The notes below the pieces were generated by a model. That model saw nothing but the letters and a program-made list of their open reading frames with translations, searched no databases and was not told the origin of the DNA. A program made the translations under genes and the position numbers. This document shows, piece by piece, positions 22,361-35,000 of a stretch of 64,000 nt of DNA. The DNA comes from Lates calcarifer (lineage: Eukaryota > Chordata > Actinopteri > Centropomidae): the NCBI RefSeq assembly GCF_001640805.2, contig NC_066844.1, positions 5,227,143 to 5,291,142 of the forward strand. Direction: 5' to 3'. The number at the start of each line of letters is the position of its first letter. Within the stretch, counting starts at the first letter, position 1.

Positions 22361-25300
22361 GTGGGACGCCTCTTGCTGTGCTTCTGGTGCTGTTTGTGTC
22401 TCACAGCATTTTTGGAACATGCCTCTATGTGGGTGTCTGGAGGAGGTTTCCCTGCTGTGAGTGTGTATTTGTGTGCATGCATTGATTGCTACTGAGAGAA
22501 AACCACTTTGTGTGTGTGTGTGTGTGTGGGCCCTGGTGCGCTCAAACGGGAGATAAGGGCCACGTTGCAGGATGTCGCTGATGTTGCCATGCATCAGTGA
22601 CAATGTTCTGGTCTTGCCCCACATCTGTTGTACCTGTGACCAAATTACCGCTGAATCACTTGGTGTCTCCCCAGCTCTCTGCTCCGGCTCACTTGCTGAC
22701 AGATGGACCTTCCTTATGGCTCTTGTTTTTTTATCACCCTGTGTCGCTTCCAGGGGCCTTTTGCCATCCAATACACACCTAAAAAGCTGCAAAAAATGCT
22801 TCCAGTCGATGTGTGAATCTCACCGATATTGTTTGCCGAGGATTTTGGGAGACAAAGCACTTTTATATTGCTGAAGTCAGTGGTATTGGCCCTTGAGAAA
22901 ATGAAGTTTTATGGTGTTAACTGCAGCTTGGCAGCGGTGTTTATTATGCAGAGGCATTAACTAGAGCTGTAATTTGGGTGCTTGTTATTGAGCTGATATT
23001 TATGATAATTTGGTGGCGTAAACTAGGCCTTTCACACTAGATGATACATATAAAAGTAAGTGTTTATGCATCAAATATTCAACAATACTTTATGACAGAG
23101 AGGAGTGGATCTGCATGGAGCAAAGCTGAGCTGTGTTTGTGACACAACAGATAATATGTGTGTGTCTCTTTGTGGCTGTTACATTTGATCTTGCATCTTT
23201 CCTCTGATTATCTGGTGTCGCTCGAGCTGCTGCTGCTCCGTGAACCACACAGCTGAATGGGGAGATGTAGCAGTGTTCCTGTGCAGCCACACACTCCCAA
23301 AGTGACCTGTAGGTCTCTTTTTGACAGCCTGTAATAACTTTGCAAATTGAGCATATGTTTAAAAGCCTGATTAATAGGTTCTTGATCACTTTCTGTTCCG
23401 GTAGATGTGATCTAGTGAGTAATTTTGTCATTAATGGACAGGGGGAGTATTGCAGATTTGAACCTCTAGTCTCCGCATGCAGGCAGGAAAAGAAGATGGC
23501 CTCTGCCTGACATGACAGCTCTGCCTCCACCGCCTGTTTCTGAAGTCTTTGTTTGCTGGATCCGTATGGCCCTGCTGGTTGCTATGAGAGATAAAACAAC
23601 AGGAGCAGATGGCTCCTGGAGGTTTGGTGTCACAGCAGGATGAAGCTAAAAGATTCACACACACAGCAATTTAATACTGGGGTCGTCTCCCGTCTTTGCC
23701 TCGCTGCTTTCTCTGCTCACCTTGGCCACAGATCTGGGTCCGCTCTCTGTTAAGTATATTTTTATAACGAGCGTGTCACAGAGGCGACGCTGTGCTAAGG
23801 GACTGACCGATTGGAAAGAGGTCTCTGATCTCATCAGAGCTTAATCATCCAACCTCCAATAGTGCCCCCCCTTGCAATATTACTTATCACTTCATACTTA
23901 CCTCACTGCCTCTCATCTAAGTGCACTCTGCTATGAAAGCTTCTGGCACACGCACATGCGTCACAGACCATTTTTTTTCTCTGTTTCAAATGTGCATTGA
24001 TTTATTATGTTCATTGCAGTGCATATTTTCTCTCCATATATTGCTGAGCCCAGATGTCCTTGAACTCAACATTACAACCTGAAGATCTGAGGTTCAGATC
24101 AAACATCCAGACCGAGGTCAAAGTTATTTAGAACAGTTTTTTTTTTTTTTCAAATTTTCTATAATTATAAAGTGTATTTAATATTTACCAGTTTGTTTTT
24201 TGTTGTTGACATTTTTAAAGCTGAGGTGATTTTACCCATGTTGATTTCCAAGATGGTGATAGCAGCAATGCTGGTGTCATTTCAAACTTTTTTTTTTTCT
24301 ATTTGTATATTTAAAAAAAGATTTAATAACTGGCTGAACAGAACGGGACAGTCACCTCATGTTATTCCCCAGAGTGCGTCACATGGTCCAGTCTTCCAGT
24401 CTTTGCAATTATAATAAAACTCTTCTCTGGCAAAGCTCTGTATTGATTTTTCCATGTCTCAACTTTCCTTTCCAATATATCTAATTAAAAGACACTTATA
24501 TAGGTTTTAAAGCCCTTGGAAAATAGATTTCAGTATTTCTCAAGTAGTAAAGTAATAATGAAAGTAAATATTCATGACTAAATAATCAAAGTTAGTCAAG
24601 TATTCTGTAGTAAAACATCAACACTCAAAACTCTCCAAGAGCGTGTAGGTGTGGTTTGAGTGACGAAGGCCAGAACCCCACAGCTGTCATTATGTCTCAA
24701 TTTAGATCCGCCCACATAAAACCAGGAGTCCAGATAAAACATCTCATACAGAAATGTCTCAATGACCAACTCTGTTCTAACTTTGGCAGAATGTGTTCAT
24801 ATAAAAGATCCCATCACTTATTGTAAATTAAATTAAAACTAAATGAGAGCACAGGTTTTCAGGACCTTTAAGATGTTTACATTTTTTCATCATCCTTTAT
24901 CTTAACACCCTTAATGCCATTAAAAGCTTAAGTCCAGACTGTTTTTGCTTCAGTTCTTCTGTACACCAGTCACTGTTTACGCATTGCCGGTCAATGGTGG
25001 ATTATCTCATTTGGGAATGAAACTCGTCGGCTCCAGGCCGTTCGTTTGGCCTCCCATCGCCTCAGTAGCAGATGCTTGCCCTGCTGTGCCCTACCTACAA
25101 CACACAGCCATGTATAACACAGGCTCTGGCGGGAGGCCGTGTTGTTCGCGAAAGGTTGTTTATCACACCCAAGAGACTGTGGTTAAAACCCGGAATGCCA
25201 CCCAGAGTGCTCCATTATCATCCCCTTCCTGTGTCTCCTCAAAAGGACCACCTGTTAGCGGCACATGAAAGTCTGAGAGAGAAAAACAGGGCACTGCTGT

Positions 25301-25639
25301 GCCGAGATTCTCAATCCTCTTCCATCACTGCCTGCCTTCCCTTTCACATGACAGATCTATTCAGGCCTGAGGTTTGATGGAGTTGACGCATGCTGCCTTC
25401 TGTTCCTGTGGAGGTTTTTCTTTATGTTGGGAAAAATTAATTTTTGAAGGGTCATATGGTCGTGGCATTGCTTATTAACTCCAGCTCAGGTGGTTCTGCA
25501 CTGTTTCCATTTCTGTAAGTGTTAATCCTCAATGAGATATGCAGGCACAGGAATAGATGCATCTACATTTTGATTCAAATCACGAAAGAAAAATCCTGCA
25601 CGACCATCAAATACTTAATATGATCTGTGCTATCATTTC

Positions 25640-25845
25640 TTTCTTGGACACAATTCAATTCAGATTTAATTTTATAGCACTACATCAACATGCGTTATCT
25701 CAAGGTGCCGTCAAAGTCTTACAACAGAAACCCAACAGTGGAGCAAGCCTTTGGCGACAGAGCAAGAAGGACCTTTATCACAACCAGACTCAGGGTGGGC
25801 AGCCATCTGCCTCGACAGGTTGGGTTGAGAGGAGATAAATGAGAC
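25640..25845 (+). repeat. Teleost interspersed repeat (CAAGGCGCTTTAC-type)
   Basis: Recognisable phrases in order: ATTCAATTCAGATTTAATTT, ATAGCACTACATCAACATGC, TATCTCAAGGTGCCGTC, AACCAGACTCAGGGTGGGCA and CCATCTGCCTCGACAGGTTG. I know this order from a very common fish repeat. A fragment of its head also appears near 41508 (TTCAATTTTATTTGTAT). The class is not assigned. Confidence 0.7.
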
Positions 25846-26029
25846 GAGACCGTAGTGAATGATAAGGTTATGCTTGAAAAGAACTAGTTCTGACCATATT
25901 GGATGGCAAAAATGTTAAAACCTGTTCCAAAAAGAAGCCCTTTAAAGAAGAGTGATCGTTTACATATGGGGATAACACATGTCTTCAGTCTCTTTTGGAA
26001 GAAGTGCTGGCAGGTGGATTTGGTTACCT

Positions 26030-26180
26030 TCAGACAGACCTGGGTTCACTGTTACCAGTGTTCATGCTAAGCTAAATGAACTGGCTGCTAGTTGTAGCTT
26101 CATTTTTACCATACAGACATACAATAAGAGTGGTATCAATCTTCCCATATAACTCACAAGCGCATTTCCCAAAATGAGTA
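26030..26180 (+). repeat. Teleost interspersed repeat (GCTAAGCTAA-type)
   Basis: Contains TCATGCTAAGCTAAATGAAC, GGCTGCTAGTTGTAGCTTCA and GAGTGGTATCAATCTTCCCA in the order known from a common dispersed fish repeat. Confidence 0.6.
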
Positions 26181-26579
26181 ATTATGTCAAAGATTCTTAA
26201 GATGTGATCCCACAAACAATCCTGCTAGAATTCTGGATGCTTTCTTTGTTTTCTCACTAAAATCAACCTTTTGGTCGTGCAAGGTCCAGGCCACTCGACA
26301 GGAGCAGCACCTTGTGTGTCAAACAGACAGAGTGTAATCCTGGCTAAACTCTTTGCGTGTGACACGGCCGATGGCCCCCACCCCTTCCCCCGACATGCTG
26401 AAGGCCCGTTTGGAGATAAAGGTCTCACCTCAGCAGCCAGCCTCACACTCTTGTTTGCAAAACTGCACAGCTGGTCGAACTCCCAAAGGCCAGCCGACGC
26501 AGTCTGCCTCTAAATCCCCCCGGGGCGCTGCCTGCACTCACACTGCAAATTTCCCCCGACATCACCAGCATCCTCAACT

Positions 26580-26580
<1 letters not shown>

Positions 26581-26611
<31 letters not shown>
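26581..26611 (+). repeat. (CA)n microsatellite
   Basis: About fifteen CA units. Confidence 0.95.
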
Positions 26612-26613
<2 letters not shown>

Positions 26614-28779
26614 GCCGTCTGTTCTGTTTTTAGAAGCACCAAGATGACCCACTGTAAACCCAAGTATGTGTTTTTTCATCTTAGTGTGCAGAGCAGAGAC
26701 CTTATCCCTCATCACCCCCCCCAACTCCACCACAGAGACACACATACAACACACCCACCATGACCAGCAGCTCAATACTTCTCCCTCATTGATTTTCTGT
26801 ATACCCTGCTCTGCCGTTTGTCTTTTAACACAAAGGAGTCTCCTGCCACAGCACCATAATGACCTTGTGTGTGCCTGTGGCGATGGAGCTCAACCCATTA
26901 AAGTGGAGGACAAAACAAACCATATCATATTTAACATAACCTGTCATCTTACGTAACATGACTGAGTTTATAAAATAAGAACTGATGCTTCTTTATCTGG
27001 ATAGTAGATGCACAAAGAGGTGCAGACCAGTACAAGCTCCAATGCAGGTACATTAAAATAAAAGTATCTGTGGTAATCAATAAGTCATGTGACTGGGCTG
27101 AACCAGAAACAACCTCAGACACCATCCTGATGAGCAAGCTAACCAAAAATATTTGATGAATTGACAAGAGTCTGGACATTGGAAAAATATCTCACTTTAA
27201 AATTTAGATATTTCAAATTGCTTGGGATATCTCCTTTTGTGGATTCCTTATGCTATAATCATTCAAAATACATGCAAATAAAACTTTAGTGACATTAAAT
27301 TACAATTATTGAGCCTCATATTTTGATACCTAAAGGTGGGAATATAGAAGAAAAATTGCTTCCACTCCAGTGCTGTGTTTTTTTTGGTTTTTTTTAGACT
27401 CCTGCACCATCATTTTATTCACGTTTTGAGAGGGTGCTGGGCCGTTAATGCAGATATACAGAACCTCATATTTCAATTCAGTCACACCTCGCAGATATGT
27501 TGACTTTTGTAATGAAAGGTACGGTTGTAAGGCCCTCGAGACCACTGAATAGGCAGTGATGAAGGATGTGCGCAGAGCAGTATCTCATTCTGGAGAAAAG
27601 GCATGAAGGAACAGGATTGAGGGCCAGGAAGTCATTTGTAAAAAGAAGCACAAGTCTCTGTCCATCTCTATCTCCTCCTCAAACCCACCAAGTCCAGATA
27701 AATGGGTCCATACAGGAGGCTGAGAGTGATGGTGTCTGAATTTTCAGGAGAGGTGATGGGGGAATGAATGCTTCAGAGAAGAGGACACATCTACAATACC
27801 TGAGGACTCATGTGGTTTCAGATTGTGGCTTCTGCAGAAATAAGTTATGGTTTAGAGCTGGCTGAGGGATGTGCCTCTGAGGCAAATACGCTGACATTTT
27901 TCCTATGGGAAAAAAAAAAAAAAAAAAAAGTCCTGTATGTATTGGTTTACATAGGAAATGAAAGGTAACAACCCCCCTGCTTGATCAAATAGCTCATGAG
28001 ATCCTCCTTGTATGAATGATGCTTACTATTTTCCCACACTACAACTTAGAATATTGATCTCCTTCTGCTAAAGTACACAATGCAGCCCATACAACCTTCA
28101 GAGAACAGGTTTTTGAAAATATTGAAAGTATTAGATTTTGGTTGACTGATTCTGAGCTGAACTACGCTGAATTGATTTTAAATGTAAAATGAAGCACTGG
28201 AATGGAAACAATTTTTTATATTCTCACATTTAGGTACCAAAGTACGACTGTCCAGCTCAATAATTGTAATTTAATGCCCCTAAAGTTTTATTTGCATTTT
28301 TTGTGATTATAGCATAAGGAAGCTGCAGATGGAGAACATTTCCAAGATGGGAATGGTTTAAATGTGGTGAAATATATATCTTTTCAGTATCAAACCTAAG
28401 TTTGTAGTTTTTATCTTGCTCCTTTATACAGTTTGGCAGCTAGATTGTACAAGCTAACTGCTAACAGGCACAATAGATTCCATTGGGGGTGGGGGTGGGG
28501 TGTCTACAATCATGACAAAGCTAAAGAAGTGTGAAAACAGCTTTTGCTATGCTTCTCCACTGCTTATCCAAAAGTCTTTAATGTGGCATGACAGGCAGTA
28601 TTGGATACTGATGTTTTGTTTTAGTGGAGAGCAAATGAAGGTTTTAACTATGAGTCATAAAAAAGACTTGATTCATATTGATTTAATATCAAATCCCTAA
28701 AAACTATACATGTATATTCAAGACTTTATTGGACCAAGGGCTGTTTTCTGTAGTGATTTATTTATCTATCAATTTCTTT

Positions 28780-29000
28780 CTTGATGAATGAATTTATCAT
28801 TTGTTGCATAAAATGACAAATCAGTGTCCTCTCATTGCTCGTTTTGTCTGTCCAACACTCCAAAACCCAAACATATTTGATTTATGGTCATGTAAGACAA
28901 GAAAAAGCAGCAAATCCTCATGATTGGACGTAATGTTTGGCACTTTCTTGAAAATAACTTAAATGTCTGATCAATTAGAATAGTTTTAGATTAAGATTTG
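28780..29000. repeat. Probable old teleost repeat just upstream of the draxin coding exon
   Basis: The block CCAACACTCCAAAACCCAAA followed by a TTTTCTTGAAAATAACTTAAA-like stretch resembles a common fish repeat that includes an octet of TAATCGATTA-like sequences. It is strongly diverged here. Confidence 0.45.
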
Positions 29001-29068
29001 GTCAACAACACAATCTGCAGTGACATATCTTCTGTGTTCCCAGCAGGTGGTGGTGTGTTGTACAGACA

Positions 29069-32000
29069 ATGGCTCTCTCCTGGAGTCTGCTTCTGACGTT
29101 GCTGTTTGCTACCCTGGCACTGTCGCACAGCTCTGAGCTTGGAGCTCCTCATGGTAAAAGGAGACAGGCACAGAGCTCAGCAGGTGGCAGCAATGCCCTA
29201 CAGCACCCTCTGCAAGGTCTACAGGGTCATGGCTACAGCAGGGACCGAGGAGGGCATGGGAGCCAGGGGGCCCGTGTTGCCAAAGGTGGAGCCGGGCTCC
29301 TCTCCCACAGGTCCCTGCACCCCCTGGCCAGGCCTGAGGATGACGAAACAGGCCTGGAGGGTTTGAGCCCGGTGAGACTGGAGATGGGTCCAGGCAGGGA
29401 CAGAGATCGAATGAGTATGAGGGATCCACCCCAGACCCGGGAAAACCACCTTCTGGGGACACGCAAAGGGAGAGGGCACGGACACGGGAATGGGCACGGG
29501 CACGGACACCACTTTGAACACAGAAGACAAGGGAGTCGGCGTGACAAGGGACGACACTGGTAAAGGTGAGCTCTCACGGAGTTGAACTTATTTTATCCTT
29601 GACTGCGGTGGTTTCCAGTATTGGACAAACAGGAGAGGGGATACAGGTCTTTTACAAAGACATTTTGACACAACACAGGTGTAAATAGAAATTAATGATG
29701 GCCAAATTGAGAGATTTGAAAGTCCATTCTCGATCCTGGGAACAATGCCCAACAAAACAACTTCATGTCCAATTTGCAGCAGATGGAGTTTGCCCAGTTG
29801 TTATGGAAAACTTCCATTTTCCTGAGCACTTTAGCACAATAAAAAGTTTCAGAATAGCTACTAGATGAACCTTGAGATTCTTTGTGTGGAAAAGTAGGTT
29901 CATGTAATTTGGGTGAAGTGACCATTTAAGTCATATTCACAAACCACTGGGTGGACATATTCTTTTTTTTATTATTATTTGATATATTTTACCAAAAATC
30001 AAGGTAAACCGGATCCACATTTTTTTTAGATAATGGAAAATCTTGCAGTCATTAGTCTTTGAACAATGCTTTCTCTTTTTGTCTACCATCTCTGTCCAGG
30101 GTTTCCTCCAGAGCCTGAGCTGAGGTCTGCACTGAAGGACCGAGATCTGTTCGAGGACCCTCCCTCCTCCCTCTCCGCCTCTGCTGCCTCCCCCTCCCTC
30201 AGTGTCACCCCGCCCAGCGAACCCCCCTCCCCCATCGCCGCCGTCTTTGGCTCTGGCTCCTCCATGGTTACCACGGTGATGAACGAGCATCCCCCAACGC
30301 TGCCCCCGGCCTCCACCAAACCCCAGGTAACCCCAACGAAGCCCAAGTGCTTATTAAAGGCTGTGTCTGTTGTGTCTCAGTGTGGTTCTAGTGTGCGGGG
30401 GAAATAGAGTGAAAATGGGCCCCATTACTGCCGTTATGCTGCCGCAAACCTCATAGCTCATCTCGGAAATGACACTCTACAGCGTGAACCTGGAAAGTGC
30501 TGCTGGTGAAAAATATCCTCCAGCAGGCCAAACTCGCTGGCTCTTGGTCACAGTATGTTTGATAGATATGACTGTTCTGTATAATAAAACTACGCCTCTG
30601 GGATCAAAACTACACAGCTCAGAGTCCAGCTGCACTTTTTCTGTAACTATCTCCCTTTTCCTTTTATTAGAAACCACGTCAGGACAAAATGTATGTGACC
30701 GTGGAGAGTCTTTTTTGTGAGTGTATGTCCTGTGGGCACATGTTATGAAAAATCTGCAGGAGTGCGTGGGGCACCACTCACCACCTGTCACATTCACCCA
30801 GCATGATTCTTCAACAGTATGTATAAACAGCATTTATAAAGAGGAGATGTTTTCTTGCGCCTTGTTCAATCTTGGATTCGTTACAGATGACTTGCATTAA
30901 GACAAAAATGGTAACTGATGTCAATATATATTTAACAAGTGCCCACGTCATGAAAGATTTTAAATTTGTCACAGCTGCTGTTACGAACAAATCAGCTTGT
31001 AGAGCATTTGTGGGAAAAAAAATCTGCTAGATTCACAAGATCACTGACATGGTTTGATTGACAGTTTTGTTGAGAGGCTCTGTTCAAGAAACAGAGCTAA
31101 AGACTGAAAAAAAAAGTTAAAATAATAACATCATAGGCTACCTTTAAACTGAGATGTTTAACCTTTATTTGTATACATGAGGTCTACAAATACATATAAG
31201 GCTAGGTACTGCAGAATTAAGAAAGGATTCTTCAGTTCTTACTATTGAGCACCATAAAGCCCTAGGTGTACACTAACAGTAAGATTACACCCACCAGTAT
31301 TCTTACTATTAAAACCAATAACAGTTAAAGCTCAAGTAGCCTTGAGTGAAAAGTTGTGAATCAAAACTCCAGTCCAATTATTTGGATTCAGTGTTCTCTA
31401 GACACTGAACCACCTGAATAATTGCAATGAACCTTTACAGATACACAGCAGTGATGATGCAGCAAGGGCAGCTACCCTCTAAATGTTTAGCAATCCATAA
31501 CTTGAACTCACGTGTGAACAGTATGAAATCAATATTGGGCGTATTGTGGGATTTGGGGGTTACAGTGTTTATATCATACAACACCCTCTGTCCTTAGACA
31601 CTGGATTTTGGATGAGGAAAAACTCCCTTCAACAGGGAAACTTGAAAAGCAATAAAGGAATCTGGGACTGACCAAACCACAAAAACATTTTTTTTTGTTC
31701 AGACATATTAGGGGCCCTCCATGATTATCAAGATCACCAACTACAATGATGTTTCACATTTGTGTGTGCTTTCCAAAACAACCCTCATGATGTTAAATAT
31801 CACTGAAGTTATTCTCAGACTCAAAAACAGAACTCAGACAGATTGGAATAGTGAAACGGTGGAGGTGATTTTGGGGGTAATGGGCTGGAGCAGCTGGAGA
31901 GTGGACAGGCAGTGATGATATGACAGAGAGCTGGGCAAAGCAGGGGAACAAGCAGACCGGTAGAGGTGAACCTGAGGCACAGGCACAAGGCACAAAAACA

Positions 32001-35000
32001 TGAGACCACACAGAGCAAAGAAACGAGGAGTAGGCTAAGGCAAAGCGCAGTACCACACAGACAAACGGACAATCTGGCAAAGAGTGGAAGAGTGTAGACC
32101 TGGGGTTTAAATACTGCAGTGGCTTGTTGGGTTGATGAGATGATCAGGAGTAGGTGTGCGGGTGGATGGGCAGGAAAAGGAAGTGGAAGGCCACACCCAC
32201 CATACACACAAACCCACACAACACAGAGATGAAAAAACGGCAAAAAACACGAAACACACTAGAATGAGGGAGAGGCAGAGCTTACTCTAACACACCAGTG
32301 TTTTCTGATTTGTACGTACTCTGTACTGCCCCAGCCCTCCTGAAGTTTTGCCGTCACCCTAATTTCCTCATTGATTCTCAGAGACAACAATCATTATTTG
32401 CAAAAGGTCACTTGTCAGGAAAATGACAATGAAAAAAATAAACGTCTTTTTAGATGATCAACCACAGTCCCAAAAAATGGGTCGTCCATTATCCCATTCT
32501 GTAAAAATACAGAGATATTTACATTCGATTCAGATTAACAGCACATGGTTTTAAAATAAGTCATGGTGGCTCTGTGAGACTTCTGTGGTCAGTCTCTATG
32601 TTTGATGTCTGTAGACTGATGGTCTACTTGTTATTCTGTTTTCAAGTCATCTGAGGACCCCTGGAGACCGTTCACACCTTTAATGTGAGAACAGTCAAAT
32701 GTTATTGGACCACGAAAGAAAAAAAAACCAATAGCCTTTCCTGAATCCATGTTCAGTGGCACGAGCACGCAGCAAGGCTTCTTAATTAATGTTCGATCTT
32801 CTGTTGATGGTTTAATGAGCAGCCGGGCAGAAGGAGGTAGCGCCCTGCAATTAATCTAATTGATATTTCCATATAGGCTTATTTCCTGAGGGTGAAAGGA
32901 AACAAGTATGGATCTGTTTATATGAAGGGTTTATTTTTTGGATGGATGAAGGATTCCTCAGGAGACACCTCAAAGTCTTGCTGACTTAATTATGCTGTGT
33001 AACATTTCTGATTTGTTTCCTGTGTTTGAGGGAAATGACAGTGGTAATGTTTTATGGCTTTTATTGCAGAAAGTTATGGCTTTTTCAGTTCACCAAGGAT
33101 TTTTGTTTTACAGCAGTGTCATCAAATACTCATCCGAAAGACAATAGTTCACAGAGGAATTTGAATTTATGACACTTCAACTCGTGTTTGAATTAGATCA
33201 GTCCAAAGGTATCAAGCTACTGAGTTTTTAAATAGATTATTTTTCTGAATCGTTGTGCAAAGATCCATTAGCAGTAAGGGGTGTGGGGGTTGGAGGGGTT
33301 GTGTCCTGGTTTCTTGTAGGTGCAGGTAATTGGTGGGATTGGTGGGTGAGGCCATCCACTCAGGCTGAGCGGGAGCACCTGGACCCAGTGTTCCCAGTCA
33401 CTATAAAAGCTGCCACCTTTGGCTTCTCCCACCTCCGTTCATCATTGATGTCCATGGCACAGCTCTTTTAATTATTTTTTTAATTTAAAGTTTATGTTTT
33501 GCAAATAAATTTGTTAAATTTGCAGACACTCCTGATGTTCTTTACTTGCCATGGCATGACAAGTCAGGACAGCTCAAGTTTACCTTTATTTCATTTGCTG
33601 TATACAGTTAAATGAAATCGCATTTTATACGGCCCAAGGTGTAGCAGTAACCACAAACGCACATTCAACATATCCATTGCAACCATTTGACATACCAAGT
33701 TGATGATGATCACAGATCGTAAAAGAAAAATTTGTCTCAAGTAAAAAGCCATGTAATCATGCTGTGGTGTGCTGACATTTTCATCCAGAGGTTCATGAGA
33801 AAAGGTCAAGGCGTGTACAAAATGGAAGTTATTAATTAAGCTTATTTTGTACGCGTGTAAAGTTTGAGGCACTAGTGGCTCAAGTCAAAAGTGCAAAGTG
33901 TCTGACTGTGGTTTGCAATCCCTCTCCTCCCTCTTTTGTTAACCTTAACCACATAGGTGGCAGATGTGAGCTTGATAAGTAGAGACTGGCTACTGATCAC
34001 CTACAATAGCAGCACAAACAAACAATACTGCTATGCTAGTTGCCTGCTGCCCTCACCGGCCAGGAATAAAGCCTAAATGAGGTGCATATTTCAGTCTACA
34101 TGTCTGTATGTTGCAGTGTATGATAATACAAATGCTGTGATATGTATTTGTATTCCAGGCTGTGGTCAGATATGTTCTGTTACCAATTGATTGGTCTTTA
34201 AAGCTCTGCTGCTATCTCTGACTCTGAGGGATGTTTTCTGGATCAATGAAGCATCACTGCTGCTCATCGCAACACTAGTCCGATGTGTTTTATTAAGACC
34301 ACCCTGATGTTTTTACCTACAAAACACGGTGAACTAATCATCAGCTGCTGCTGTGTTTTAATTCAAGTAACTAAACATTCATCTGAGGAGACAGAATTGA
34401 TCTCTCCAATGTATTCTCTACAGCAGCTCATACGCTGCATAGCATCTATTTAGGATTAGTTTAATACACATCTTTATATTCTGATCACAATTGTTTTTTT
34501 TTTTTCAATACATATACAAGATTTATAAAATATTACAATGGAGGCAGAACCTAAACCGCATGAAATGAGGATGGGATTAGGTGTTTACAGATCTGCATAT
34601 CAGCATCATCAGCTGTCCTGTGTGGATTTCTTATAGACCATGAGTTAAACTGAGATACAAATGTTGCAGCTGAAATGTGATTAAATAGCAGTTCTAATGT
34701 AAGATGTAAGGTGTAACTTCAAGTTATGTTCCTTTTTTCAGAGGTCTGGCCGAGGAAAAGGACAAGGAGAGGTGATGCCAACATTGGATATGGCACTGTT
34801 TGACTGGACGGACTATGAGGATATGAAACCTGTGGACACTTGGCCATCCTCCAGGAAGAAAGGTTAATTAACTTAGTGGGAATGTGTGGTCAGAAAAACG
34901 AAAAAAAAAAAAGAGAAAAAAAAGAATGAATAAAAATTGTTCCATATCAAGCTCAAATGATCCTTGTATTAAGTTATTTTTGTATATTCAGAGACAAGAT

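Larger units (their letters stand above)
20480..29040. other. Presumed draxin intron 1; no gene seen
   Basis: This 8.5 kb stretch has no recognisable coding exon. It holds long GA, GT and CA microsatellites, a pyrimidine-rich tract, a poly(A) run at 27910-27929 and several old repeats, listed separately. The longer open frames here are low-complexity or have no family signature. Confidence 0.5.

Noticed and set aside
22343..22792. 149-codon minus-strand open frame
   Set aside because: Composition follows TG and CT simple repeats, with no domain, no splice support, and overlapping frames on the other strand.
29109..29577. Antisense frames of 112-117 codons across the draxin exon
   Set aside because: They are shadows of the GC-rich draxin coding exon; the plus frame has a signal peptide and draxin context.
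31821..32243. 140-codon Cys/Leu-rich minus frame
   Set aside because: It lies in a recognisable interspersed repeat and its composition follows pyrimidine-rich sequence, not a membrane protein.
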